The position numbers and the translations under genes were made by a program. Shown piece by piece: positions 50,235-59,171 of a DNA stretch of 64,000 bases; position 1 is the stretch's first letter; each line of letters begins with the position of its first letter. The stretch is from Pantoea sp. alder81 (lineage in GTDB: Bacteria > Pseudomonadota > Gammaproteobacteria > Enterobacterales > Enterobacteriaceae): assembly GCF_020179835.1 (NCBI RefSeq), contig NZ_JAIUDA010000008.1, forward strand, positions 208,104-272,103, written 5' to 3'. The notes under the pieces were generated by a model, which was not told the origin of the DNA, made no database searches, and worked only from the letters and a program-made list of their open reading frames with translations.

Positions 50235-53200
50235 TCACTTCTTGTCGTCTTCGCGCGGTTTGCGCAGCACTTCATTGATTTCCGGTTTATCCAGCGGTCC
50301 GCTGATGTGATAACGCAGCAGCGAAATCTTATTCCACAACGGGCCCAATACTTTACTGGCGGCAAACACCGCGGCACCAATCACCGGGTTAACCACAAAG
50401 GCCGTCGCCACACCCACCGAAGCAGAAATTTCTGGCGCGACCACCGCTTCCATATCAATCTGTCGCTTCGCCAAATCGATTTTGCCCTGCATGGCGATAT
50501 CCGCTTCAAGGCCATCCACCAACAGGTTATCCGTGTGCATTACCCCGTTCTCGATCCACGCCGTGCCGTTAATCGAATCAAAATAGAAACCTTCGCTGAA
50601 GGTATCGCTAAAATCGAAGCGCAGCTTACGCAGCAGGGCGTCAAAGCTCATCAGGCGCAGCAGCTGCCCCGCACGCCCGGTATTCACATCCGCAATCTGG
50701 CCTTTGCCAAAATGGGTTTTCAGCGTGCCGCTCAACGTTTCCGCTGAAGGTTGCCACGGGGCAGAACGCCAGTGCAGGTCATAATCCACGTTAAACGGCG
50801 CATCACGTAGTGGGGTATTCATCCCAAACCAATTGACGGCGTCATTGATGTTTTTCCCGCTCAAACTGCCCTTCAATGAGGTGCGCTGATTGCCCGGTTT
50901 ATTGACCCATTCGCCGTTGATATTGAGCTTCGCACTACCTGAATCCACGCTTCCGTTAGTAAGTGCTAACGTATCTCCCTGCGGCTGCAATCTGGCCTGC
51001 ATATGACCAAACTTCTGACCGCGCAGCCAGCACTCATCACAGTTAAGCTGCAGCGCTGGCCAGTTGCTGAAGTCCACAGTGCTGCTGTTGCCACCCAACG
51101 GCGAGGTGCTGCTATCGCTGCTGTTCGCCCATTCTGGATTGTAGTAAAGATAGCTGAGGTCGATCTGCCAGGGCGCATGCTGTGCGGTTTGCAAACTGCC
51201 ACGCGCTTCGCGACTTTCCAGCTGAAGCTGCGTATTGCCGGTTGGCCCTTGCGTGACGGTGGCATTGACGTCATGCCACTGCTGGCCACCGAGTGTGAGT
51301 GCCGGTGTACGCAGCGTCACATCCCCCGGCAGCAATGCACCGCCCACTTCCGTTTCGCCCTGAGCATTGCGCGAACCACCTCCACCTGCCAGCAGTCCCA
51401 TCCAGGCTTCACCATCCAGCGGCGGTAAATTGAGTTCCATACCGCGCTTTTCTGGCAGCTTCGGCGTGCTTTTCGCATCGTTGAGCCAGATGCCGCGATC
51501 CACGCGCAGCTGAGGTTCGAGAATCCAACGGCTGTTAAAGCGATTGTGTTCACGCACGCTACCGCTCAGCGTAAATCCTTTCAGGTCACCGGTGGCGTTA
51601 ATGGCGATGGGCATCGCTTCACCCGCCTGCTTATCCAAAGGCGCAGGTAAGTGACTACTTACTGTTTTTGCATCGCCCTGCAAATCGACCTTATAGGTCG
51701 CGCCACCTTTGTGTGGCAGCGTGATGTCGACATTGCCCTGCCATGGCAGACTGCCACTCAGTTGACTGCTGACGCTGGTCGGCAACACTTTCAGTTTCGA
51801 CGGCTGCCAGTCGCCCAGCAGTTTCACGTTGACGCCGAAGTTGTCAGGGTTTTCGGTGGTGGTAAAACTGACGCCGGTAGGCTGACCAAACCAGTTAGCC
51901 TGCATCTGTTCACTTTCGAGATTGCCGTTGTTGTAACGGAAACGTCCGGTGAGGTTTTCCAGCGTGGTGTTTAACGGCTTGATGTGCAAGCTGTTATTGT
52001 TCATCACTACATTACCGCTGGCGTGCACCAGTTCGCCATCCAACGGAATATCGAGATTCAGCGAACCAAGCACATTGCCGCCGATTTGCAGCTGTTGCAG
52101 CGCTGCGCCTAGCGTCGATTTCAGCGGCGTTTGCTCAAAGTAATCAGCGATTTGCTTGCCTTGACCGCTGAGATCGCCATTGATGATTAGCTTCTCTTTC
52201 AGATAGTCCGGGATCACTGCGCTGACGTTACGTGCATCCACTTCGCCCAGTTTGGTTTTCTCGGCTTTCATCCACAGGCCGTTGTTGACGAAATCGAGGT
52301 CGATATCGAGATTCTCCAGCGCTGGCCAACCGGGCTGGAACTGGAAAGTGGATTGACGCAGCGGCACCCAAACTTCGAACATGCCGTCATTGTGCTTAAA
52401 CGGGAACAGGCTGGGATTACCGGCGAACAACAGCGTGGCATTGTCCACTTTCCCGCCTTTAATCGACTCGCTAAGGAAATGGGTCAGATCGTGGCCCATC
52501 AGCGGTTCCGGGAAGTAGCGCCAGGCATCGCCCGCGTCGGTGACGCGAATACCCGCCAGAATATCCAGCTGGGGTGCTTTGCCGATATCTTGCTGATAGC
52601 GGAAATCACCGCGCGCCCACAGGGAACGTGCCTGAACATCAAGATTCTGACCGTCCAGCGTCAGGCCGCTGGCATCACGCTGCCAGTTCAGCTTGCCGGT
52701 GATCTGTTTGATTTGTAGTGGAGCCTGGAACATATCGCCATAAGGCACATCCGCTTGTCCCATCGCCACATCAAGCAGACCGTTATTCACGCTGCCGCTG
52801 GCAGTGCCGCTTAAATTGCTGATGCCCGGCAGCAGCTCCCAATGCTGCCACGCCAGGTTGTGCCATTTGGCTTGCAGTCGGGTTTGTTCTGGCTGATTGA
52901 GCGGAATGTCTAGCGCCAGCGCATCGATGTTGCCGCGCGGCTGCAATGCACGCCAGTTATCCAGTAACGCAGGTGATAGGGGTTTGAGCAACGGCACTAG
53001 CGGTGCCAGACGCTCCAGATCCAGCTGTGTGGCACGGACACGCACTTCTGCTCCGCTGTTGGCGCCCAGCATCTGTTGATCGTCTGGCTTCCATAACAGG
53101 GAGAAATGACCCGGCGCCCACGCCACACCATCGGTGCTGAGACGCGTTTGTGGCACCGACAGGCTCCAGCCATTCTGGAAACGGGCCAGATGCGCGGTTA

Positions 53201-54053
53201 AGCCATCCACCTGCAGCTGATGATCGCCCTGCTCGCCGCGCCAGCGCGCACCGCCTTTGCTCAGTAGCAGGTCACCGGCATAGACATCGCCATCACGCAG
53301 ATTGACCCATGCGGCCAGGCTAAAGCGGGCACTTTCCAAACTGGTATTGTCGCGCAGCCACGGACCGATCCACGGACGCACATCGACGTCATCCGCTTGC
53401 ATCCAGATGCGGCCATCGTTGAGTAATCCGTTGGTGTCATTAAGATCGAGACGAACCTGCACCACACCGTGCTGGCCGGTAAAGCTGGAGAGATTGACTT
53501 CCCCTTCCGCGCGATGACGCGTGCTTTCGTTGAGCCAGGTCAGCCGTGGGATCGCCAGCTCGGCATGCTGACCAGAGGGCGTAAGAAAACGGATGCTGCT
53601 GTCACGCAGGTCAAAGTGGTCAAACTGCCGCAGAAACAGATCGTTAATATGCGCTGGTTTAAAGCTGTTTTTCTGCTGGTCACTGGTAAACAGTGGATGA
53701 TTAGTTTCGAGACGCAGTTGCCAGAAGGTGAGATCGCGGAACTGCCAGCGCCAGTGCAGCAATGATTGCCAGACGTTGAGCGCCAGATTCACGCGGCCGA
53801 TAGTGAGCTTGCCGTCATCCGGCATCGAAATATTGAGATTGCGCACCTGCAGGGTTGGGCCAAAGTTTTCCCATTTCCCCTGCAATTCGCTGGCGTCCAC
53901 CGTCACACCGCTGACGCGTGAAATCGTCTGCAGTATGTCGCTGCGATAGCTGTTGAGATGCGGCATCACGAGGCGCAACCCGCTGACTAGCAGCGCCACA
54001 ATAACGATGATTGCGGCGAGCAGCAGTAACAAAATCCTCGGCAACCGCCTCAC
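50235..54053 (-). CDS. yhdP: YhdP, AsmA-like phospholipid transport protein
   Basis: 1272 aa (E. coli 1266). Large inner-membrane-anchored periplasmic protein; with TamB and YdbH it is thought to form a beta-groove bridge moving phospholipids to the outer membrane. N-terminal anchor MRRLPRILLLLLAAIIVIVA, repetitive beta-rich body (DUF3971), and AsmA-type C-terminal region (about 1080-1220). GTG start with GGAG upstream; the reading matches the E. coli start MRRLP. Between rng (47 bp) and tldD. Confidence 0.95.
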   Translation of the reverse strand: MRRLPRILLLLLAAIIVIVALLVSGLRLVMPHLNSYRSDILQTISRVSGVTVDASELQGKWENFGPTLQVRNLNISMPDDGKLTIGRVNLALNVWQSLLHWRWQFRDLTFWQLRLETNHPLFTSDQQKNSFKPAHINDLFLRQFDHFDLRDSSIRFLTPSGQHAELAIPRLTWLNESTRHRAEGEVNLSSFTGQHGVVQVRLDLNDTNGLLNDGRIWMQADDVDVRPWIGPWLRDNTSLESARFSLAAWVNLRDGDVYAGDLLLSKGGARWRGEQGDHQLQVDGLTAHLARFQNGWSLSVPQTRLSTDGVAWAPGHFSLLWKPDDQQMLGANSGAEVRVRATQLDLERLAPLVPLLKPLSPALLDNWRALQPRGNIDALALDIPLNQPEQTRLQAKWHNLAWQHWELLPGISNLSGTASGSVNNGLLDVAMGQADVPYGDMFQAPLQIKQITGKLNWQRDASGLTLDGQNLDVQARSLWARGDFRYQQDIGKAPQLDILAGIRVTDAGDAWRYFPEPLMGHDLTHFLSESIKGGKVDNATLLFAGNPSLFPFKHNDGMFEVWVPLRQSTFQFQPGWPALENLDIDLDFVNNGLWMKAEKTKLGEVDARNVSAVIPDYLKEKLIINGDLSGQGKQIADYFEQTPLKSTLGAALQQLQIGGNVLGSLNLDIPLDGELVHASGNVVMNNNSLHIKPLNTTLENLTGRFRYNNGNLESEQMQANWFGQPTGVSFTTTENPDNFGVNVKLLGDWQPSKLKVLPTSVSSQLSGSLPWQGNVDITLPHKGGATYKVDLQGDAKTVSSHLPAPLDKQAGEAMPIAINATGDLKGFTLSGSVREHNRFNSRWILEPQLRVDRGIWLNDAKSTPKLPEKRGMELNLPPLDGEAWMGLLAGGGGSRNAQGETEVGGALLPGDVTLRTPALTLGGQQWHDVNATVTQGPTGNTQLQLESREARGSLQTAQHAPWQIDLSYLYYNPEWANSSDSSTSPLGGNSSTVDFSNWPALQLNCDECWLRGQKFGHMQARLQPQGDTLALTNGSVDSGSAKLNINGEWVNKPGNQRTSLKGSLSGKNINDAVNWFGMNTPLRDAPFNVDYDLHWRSAPWQPSAETLSGTLKTHFGKGQIADVNTGRAGQLLRLMSFDALLRKLRFDFSDTFSEGFYFDSINGTAWIENGVMHTDNLLVDGLEADIAMQGKIDLAKRQIDMEAVVAPEISASVGVATAFVVNPVIGAAVFAASKVLGPLWNKISLLRYHISGPLDKPEINEVLRKPREDDKK

Positions 54054-54100
54054 ACACCTCTCCTTGCTTCCCGTTGGATAACGGCGTTCAACCTCACGAC

Positions 54101-55570
54101 TTACATCATGACGACGTCAAACTGCTCCTGAGTATAGAGCGGCTCAACATGGACTTTAACCTGCTTACCGACAAAGATTTCCACTTCAGCCAGCGCATGT
54201 GACTCTTCGCTTTTTAATGCCTCACCCACCGCCGGGGAAACATAGACGAGGAAGCGATCCGAATCATAAGCATGATGCACACGCACGATTTCGCGCATGA
54301 TTTCATAACAGACCGTTTCCACCGTTTTCAGCGTGCCGCGCCCTTTGCACACCGGGCAATCGGCACAGAGCACATGTTCAATACTTTCACGCGTGCGCTT
54401 GCGCGTCATTTCTACCAGACCGAGCGCCGAGAATCCGTTAATGCCGGTTTTTACCCGATCTTTGCTTAGCGCACTTTCCAGTGAATGCAGCACGCGGCGA
54501 CGGTGATCGTCATTACTCATGTCGATGAAATCGATAATGATTATGCCGCCGAGATTGCGCAACCGTAGCTGACGGGCAATCGCCTGCGTGGCTTCAATAT
54601 TAGTGTTGAAAATGGTTTCGTCGAGATTCCGATGCCCAACGAACGCGCCGGTATTGATATCGACGGTGGTCATCGCTTCGGTTTGATCGATGATCAGGTA
54701 GCCGCCCGACTTGAGTTCAACTTTACGCTCCAGCGAGCGTTGAATTTCGTTCTCAACATCAAACAGATCGAAGATCGGTTGTTTACCGCTGTACAGCTCC
54801 AGCTTACTGGCCATTTCCGGGATATATTCGCCGGTAAATTCCACCAGCAGATCGCAGGTCAGACGCGAATCAACACGAATGCGATCCAGCGCCGCGCCGG
54901 CAAAGTCACGCAGCACACGCTGTGCTAATGCTAGCTCACCGTACAACAGGCAGCGCGTCTGGTTACGTTTCTTGCGTTCGCTGACTTTGGTCCATAGGCG
55001 CTTAAGGAAGGCAGCATCCTGCGCCAGGTCTTGCTCGCAGATGCCTTCGGCAGCAGTACGAATAATAAAGCCACCGAGATCGTCACAGTAGGCCGCCACG
55101 ACGGCTTTCAGACGGTCACGCTCGGCTTCGCTTTCAATGCGCTGTGAAACGCCAACGTGCGATGCACCTGGCATAAACACCAGATAACGCGAAGGCAGCG
55201 TAATATCGGTGGTGAGGCGCGCACCTTTGGTGCCGAGTGGATCTTTCACCACCTGTACCACCAAATCCTGGCCTGGGCGCACCAGCTCGCTGATGTCGCG
55301 CACCACAAAATTTTTCTTCTCATCACCCGCCACGCATTCGGTGTGCGGCATGATGTCAGAAGCGTGCAGGAAGGCGGCTTTATCCATGCCGATATCGACA
55401 AACGCGGCCTGCATACCGGGCAACACGCGGCTAATGCGACCTTTATAGATATTCCCCACGATACCGCGCCGTGCTTCGCGCTCGATGTGGATTTCCTGCA
55501 AAATGCCGCCATCAATATAGGCAACACGGGTTTCAGAAGGTGTAACGTTAACCAGCAGCTCAGCCGTCAT
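54101..55570 (-). CDS. rng: RNase G
   Basis: 489 aa, the E. coli length. Endoribonuclease homologous to the catalytic half of RNase E; matures the 5' end of 16S rRNA and cuts certain mRNAs. The S1 domain (about 35-125) interrupts an RNase H-like fold. The catalytic region has IIIIDFIDMSNDDHRRR, and the zinc-link cysteines are in CADCPVCKGRG. Its start lies inside the 3' end of maf (11-bp overlap). Confidence 0.97.
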   Translation of the reverse strand: MTAELLVNVTPSETRVAYIDGGILQEIHIEREARRGIVGNIYKGRISRVLPGMQAAFVDIGMDKAAFLHASDIMPHTECVAGDEKKNFVVRDISELVRPGQDLVVQVVKDPLGTKGARLTTDITLPSRYLVFMPGASHVGVSQRIESEAERDRLKAVVAAYCDDLGGFIIRTAAEGICEQDLAQDAAFLKRLWTKVSERKKRNQTRCLLYGELALAQRVLRDFAGAALDRIRVDSRLTCDLLVEFTGEYIPEMASKLELYSGKQPIFDLFDVENEIQRSLERKVELKSGGYLIIDQTEAMTTVDINTGAFVGHRNLDETIFNTNIEATQAIARQLRLRNLGGIIIIDFIDMSNDDHRRRVLHSLESALSKDRVKTGINGFSALGLVEMTRKRTRESIEHVLCADCPVCKGRGTLKTVETVCYEIMREIVRVHHAYDSDRFLVYVSPAVGEALKSEESHALAEVEIFVGKQVKVHVEPLYTQEQFDVVMM

Positions 55571-56153
55571 CTTGTCCCCTTAACGCACGCAGTGACTGAA
55601 AATGGCTCAGCAACTCATTGGTTTCAACCAGCGGTAATCCCACTACGGCGTGATAGCTTCCATTAATCTTGCGGACAAAATTGCCGCCCAGACCCTGTAT
55701 TCCGTACGCGCCGGCTTTGTCCATCGGCTCGCCGCTGGCAATATAGTGCGAGATTTCTTCTGCCGTGATATTGCGGAATGTCACGTCAGTCGTGACAAGG
55801 CAATCCAGCTCGCGCGCACTGTCTGCCAGCGCGACGGCGGTCATCACCTGATGCGTTTGCCCGGAAAGTTGACTCAGCATCTGCGCCGCGTGAGCCGCAT
55901 CGCGTGGTTTTTCCAGCACTTCGTTGTTAAGCACCACGATGGTATCTGCACCCAGCACCGGTAAATCCTGGGGTGCGACCGCCACGCCTGCGCGCGCTTT
56001 GTCCGCAGCAAGACGGCGAACATAGGCTTCCGCCGCTTCTTCAGGCTGGCGCAACTCTTCGACGTCGGTGATCAGACGCTCAAACTGCAGACCAAGCTGC
56101 GTGAGCAGTTCACGTCGACGCGGTGAACCGGATGCGAGATACAGGCTTATCAT
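55560..56153 (-). CDS. yhdE: Maf-family dTTP/UTP pyrophosphatase (YhdE)
   Basis: 197 aa, the E. coli YhdE length. Hydrolyses dTTP, UTP and modified pyrimidine nucleotides to monophosphates (house-cleaning). SLYLASGSPRRRELL at the N-terminus (substrate loop), PVLGADTIVVL, EKPRDAAHAAQML and DKAGAYGIQGLG are present. The start at 56153 follows AAGGAAG and aligns with E. coli; the frame upstream overlaps mreD. Confidence 0.96.
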   Translation of the reverse strand: MISLYLASGSPRRRELLTQLGLQFERLITDVEELRQPEEAAEAYVRRLAADKARAGVAVAPQDLPVLGADTIVVLNNEVLEKPRDAAHAAQMLSQLSGQTHQVMTAVALADSARELDCLVTTDVTFRNITAEEISHYIASGEPMDKAGAYGIQGLGGNFVRKINGSYHAVVGLPLVETNELLSHFQSLRALRGQDDG

Positions 56154-56161
56154 AGTCTTCC

Positions 56162-56650
56162 TTACTGAACAGCGAACTGACGGCGAATCTTTCTCATTAA
56201 TAAGAATAGCCAGGGCCATAGAATGCCGTCGACCACACTGCTCCAGAAGATTTCCGGGCGGAATGAGACGTTGATCACCAGGAATTCAGCCCAGAAAACA
56301 ATCACATCCACCGCGAGCGACAGCACCATAACCATTAATGCCTGCTGCCACAACGCCAGATTTCGGAATAGCTGAAATTTGAAGGCCACCAGATACGCGA
56401 TGATGCTGAACGCCAGCGCACGCACACCCAGCGTGGAACCGGCCACCAGGTCCATCACGGCCCCTAAAAAGAAGCCCGTGCCAACATTGACGCGGTGCGG
56501 CAATGCCAGAACCCAGTAAACCAGGATCAACAAAAGCCATGAAGGCCGGAACATGTAGATTTGTTCCGGCCAGGGCATGATTTGCAGAATGAGGGCAATC
56601 AGAAAGGACAGCCAGATAACCCATCGGCCCTGGCTGCGATATCGACTCAA
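56162..56650 (-). CDS. mreD: MreD, rod-shape protein
   Basis: 162 aa, the E. coli length. Inner-membrane component of the elongasome with MreB, MreC, RodA and PBP2; about five membrane helices. It appears to start at a TTG that overlaps the mreC stop (TTGA), so translation is coupled. A rare TTG start may keep MreD below MreC. Confidence 0.95.
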   Translation of the reverse strand: MSRYRSQGRWVIWLSFLIALILQIMPWPEQIYMFRPSWLLLILVYWVLALPHRVNVGTGFFLGAVMDLVAGSTLGVRALAFSIIAYLVAFKFQLFRNLALWQQALMVMVLSLAVDVIVFWAEFLVINVSFRPEIFWSSVVDGILWPWLFLLMRKIRRQFAVQ

Positions 56651-57672
56651 GGCTGGCCTCCGCGTGTGTTCGCTGGTATCCCTTGCGAACGACTGCTGTT
56701 AGCGGGTGCTGGCGGCCCCATCTGCGGTGCCACGTCCGGTGCCGGTGGGCCCATTTCGCCTGCTGGCGGCAAGACTTGCGGCATCATCTGCATCAGACGC
56801 TCATTCGCCACGCGGTGAACTTCATCCGGTGCCATCGGCATGTCGCCATTCTTATCCGAGCCCCACAACAGCAGCAGATAACGCAGACGCTGCAGGCCTG
56901 CGGTCGGATGCGCCTGGATAACGGTATAAGCACGCTGGGTGTCGACTTTCACTGAAGAGACCACGCCAACCGGATAGCCTTCAGGGAAACGTCCGCCAAG
57001 GCCAGACGTCACCAGCACATCGCCGACACGAATGTCGGTGTTGCCCGGCAGATGTTCCAGCTGCAGGTCTTCGCTGCAGCCGTTACCCGCCGCAATCACG
57101 CGAATATCGTTACGTAACACCTGAATCGGCAACGCGTGCGAGGCATCACAAATCAGCAGTACACGGCTGGTCACCTGACCCACAGCCACCACCTGACCCA
57201 CTACACCTTTATCACTGATCACCGGCTGGCCTTCGTAAACACCGTTTACACTGCCTTTATCGATAACCACCTGATCGGTATACGGGTCGGTGCCGGTTGA
57301 AATCACCTGGGTCACCATCTTGTGCTCATCCTGACGCAGCGGTGAGCCGAGCAGCTCACGCAGACGTGCGTTTTCCTGCTTGTATTGCCCCAGCATCAAC
57401 AGGTCACTGTTTTTCAGGAAGAGCTCACGGCGCAGCGCTTTGTTTTCCAGCTCGAGCTGCTGGCGTGAAGCCAGCGTTTCTGAGACGCCGTCAAGAAGCT
57501 GTCGCGGCCCATTGGCCAGAAAATAAAATGGACTTACCGACGTGTCCAGGTAGTTGCGGATCTGGGAGAAGGAGCTCACGCGACTGTCAGCGATGATAAT
57601 CGCGATAGCCACAATGACTGCCAGAAAGAGACGCAACTGCAGGGAAGGCCCCCTGCTAAAAATCGGCTTCAT
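56647..57672 (-). CDS. mreC: MreC, rod-shape protein
   Basis: 341 aa (E. coli 367). Bitopic protein that activates PBP2 in the elongasome. A membrane helix (about 11-27), a periplasmic coiled coil (about 65-110, LELENKALRRELFLKNSDLL) and the beta-rich MreC domain (about 115-270). The C-terminus (about 285-341) is Pro/Met/Ala-rich and shorter than in E. coli. 145 bp after mreB. Confidence 0.96.
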   Translation of the reverse strand: MKPIFSRGPSLQLRLFLAVIVAIAIIIADSRVSSFSQIRNYLDTSVSPFYFLANGPRQLLDGVSETLASRQQLELENKALRRELFLKNSDLLMLGQYKQENARLRELLGSPLRQDEHKMVTQVISTGTDPYTDQVVIDKGSVNGVYEGQPVISDKGVVGQVVAVGQVTSRVLLICDASHALPIQVLRNDIRVIAAGNGCSEDLQLEHLPGNTDIRVGDVLVTSGLGGRFPEGYPVGVVSSVKVDTQRAYTVIQAHPTAGLQRLRYLLLLWGSDKNGDMPMAPDEVHRVANERLMQMMPQVLPPAGEMGPPAPDVAPQMGPPAPANSSRSQGIPANTRGGQP

Positions 57673-57817
57673 AAATTCTGCGTGTTCCTCGACATCAGGG
57701 AAGAAGCGTCAGTCTTGTGACTAACGCCTCCAGGGCTGGACGCATCTCGCCGTCGTGCGCAGCGTCGATAGGCGCGACTCCCTGCGCAATTTGACCACGG
57801 TCTCAGCCGATGAGGAT

Positions 57818-58861
57818 TTACTCCTCGCTGAACAAATCGCCGCCGTGCATGTCGATCATTTCCAACGCTTTACCACCGCCGCGCGCGACGCAGGTCAGCG
57901 GATCTTCTGCGACGACCACCGGAATACCGGTTTCTTCCATCAGCAGACGATCCAGGTTGCGCAGCAGTGCGCCACCGCCGGTCAGTACCATGCCACGCTC
58001 GGAGATGTCAGAAGCCAGTTCTGGTGGGCACTGTTCCAGCGCGACCATCACTGCACTCACGATACCGGTCAATGGCTCTTGCAGCGCTTCGAGGATTTCA
58101 TTGGAGTTCAGCGTAAAGCCACGCGGTACACCTTCAGCCAGGTTACGACCACGCACTTCAATTTCGTGTACTTCATCACCCGGATAGGCAGAACCAATTC
58201 CGTGTTTGATACGTTCCGCAGTGGCTTCACCAATCAGTGAACCGTAGTTGCGGCGCACATAATTAATGATAGCTTCATCGAAACGGTCACCACCGATACG
58301 TACAGAAGAAGAGTAGACCACGCCGTTCAATGAGATAACGGCGACTTCAGTGGTACCACCACCGATATCCACTACCATTGAACCGGTTGCTTCTGAGACC
58401 GGCAGGCCCGCACCAATTGCGGCAGCCATCGGCTCTTCAATCAGAAACACTTCGCGCGCGCCTGCACCCTGTGCAGATTCACGGATAGCGCGACGCTCAA
58501 CCTGAGTGGCGCCAACCGGTACGCAGACCAGCACACGTGGGCTTGGACGCATAAAGCTGTTGCTGTGCACTTGTTTAATGAAGTGCTGGAGCATTTTTTC
58601 AGTCACGAAGAAGTCGGCGATAACGCCATCCTTCATAGGACGGATTGCCGCGATGTTGCCTGGGGTACGGCCCAGCATCTGCTTCGCGTCATGACCCACG
58701 GCCGCAACGCTCTTTGGCGAACCGGCACGATCCTGACGAATGGCAACCACGGAAGGCTCGTTCAGCACGATGCCTTGTCCTTTTACGTAAATCAGGGTAT
58801 TCGCAGTACCCAGGTCAATGGACAAGTCATTGGAAAACATGCCACGAAATTTTTTAAACAT
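57818..58861 (-). CDS. mreB: MreB, actin-like rod-shape protein
   Basis: 347 aa, the E. coli length. ATP-binding actin homologue whose membrane-bound filaments direct lateral cell-wall synthesis. MFKKFRGMFSNDLSIDLGTA (amphipathic helix and phosphate-1), VVDIGGGTTEVAVISL (phosphate-2) and LTGGGALLRNLDRLL (adenosine motif). First gene of mreBCD. Confidence 0.99.
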   Translation of the reverse strand: MFKKFRGMFSNDLSIDLGTANTLIYVKGQGIVLNEPSVVAIRQDRAGSPKSVAAVGHDAKQMLGRTPGNIAAIRPMKDGVIADFFVTEKMLQHFIKQVHSNSFMRPSPRVLVCVPVGATQVERRAIRESAQGAGAREVFLIEEPMAAAIGAGLPVSEATGSMVVDIGGGTTEVAVISLNGVVYSSSVRIGGDRFDEAIINYVRRNYGSLIGEATAERIKHGIGSAYPGDEVHEIEVRGRNLAEGVPRGFTLNSNEILEALQEPLTGIVSAVMVALEQCPPELASDISERGMVLTGGGALLRNLDRLLMEETGIPVVVAEDPLTCVARGGGKALEMIDMHGGDLFSEE

Positions 58862-59171
58862 ACTAAGGGATAATCCTGCAAGCTGGGGGCGGAAAATAAA
58901 ATCCGCCTACTTTACCAACCACGCGAAGCCGCTACAAGGCGCAAAAACGTTCTGCTTCGGTGAAAAAATACGCTGAATAATTTTTTGGGCCGATTCGCTT
59001 ATCCCTGGCCACCGTAAAATAGCGCTAAGCCGCCCTATTGAACGTAAATTCACCCTCAATTACCGGATGAATTTCGACATAAAATCTAACATTTCCAGCC
59101 ATCATAAACGCGGACGTTATACGCCAAACGGCAGAAAAAGAACCCTCCGCGTCACTTTACAGGCTTAAGGC
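58862..59171 (-). promoter_or_regulatory. mreB leader and promoter region
   Basis: 310 bp without a gene. It holds the mreB 5' leader, including a small hairpin GGCGGA/TCCGCC with an A/T-rich loop at 58888-58907. Promoters for mreB must lie here, but none is clear enough to fix. The gap also receives the 3' end of csrD. Confidence 0.45.
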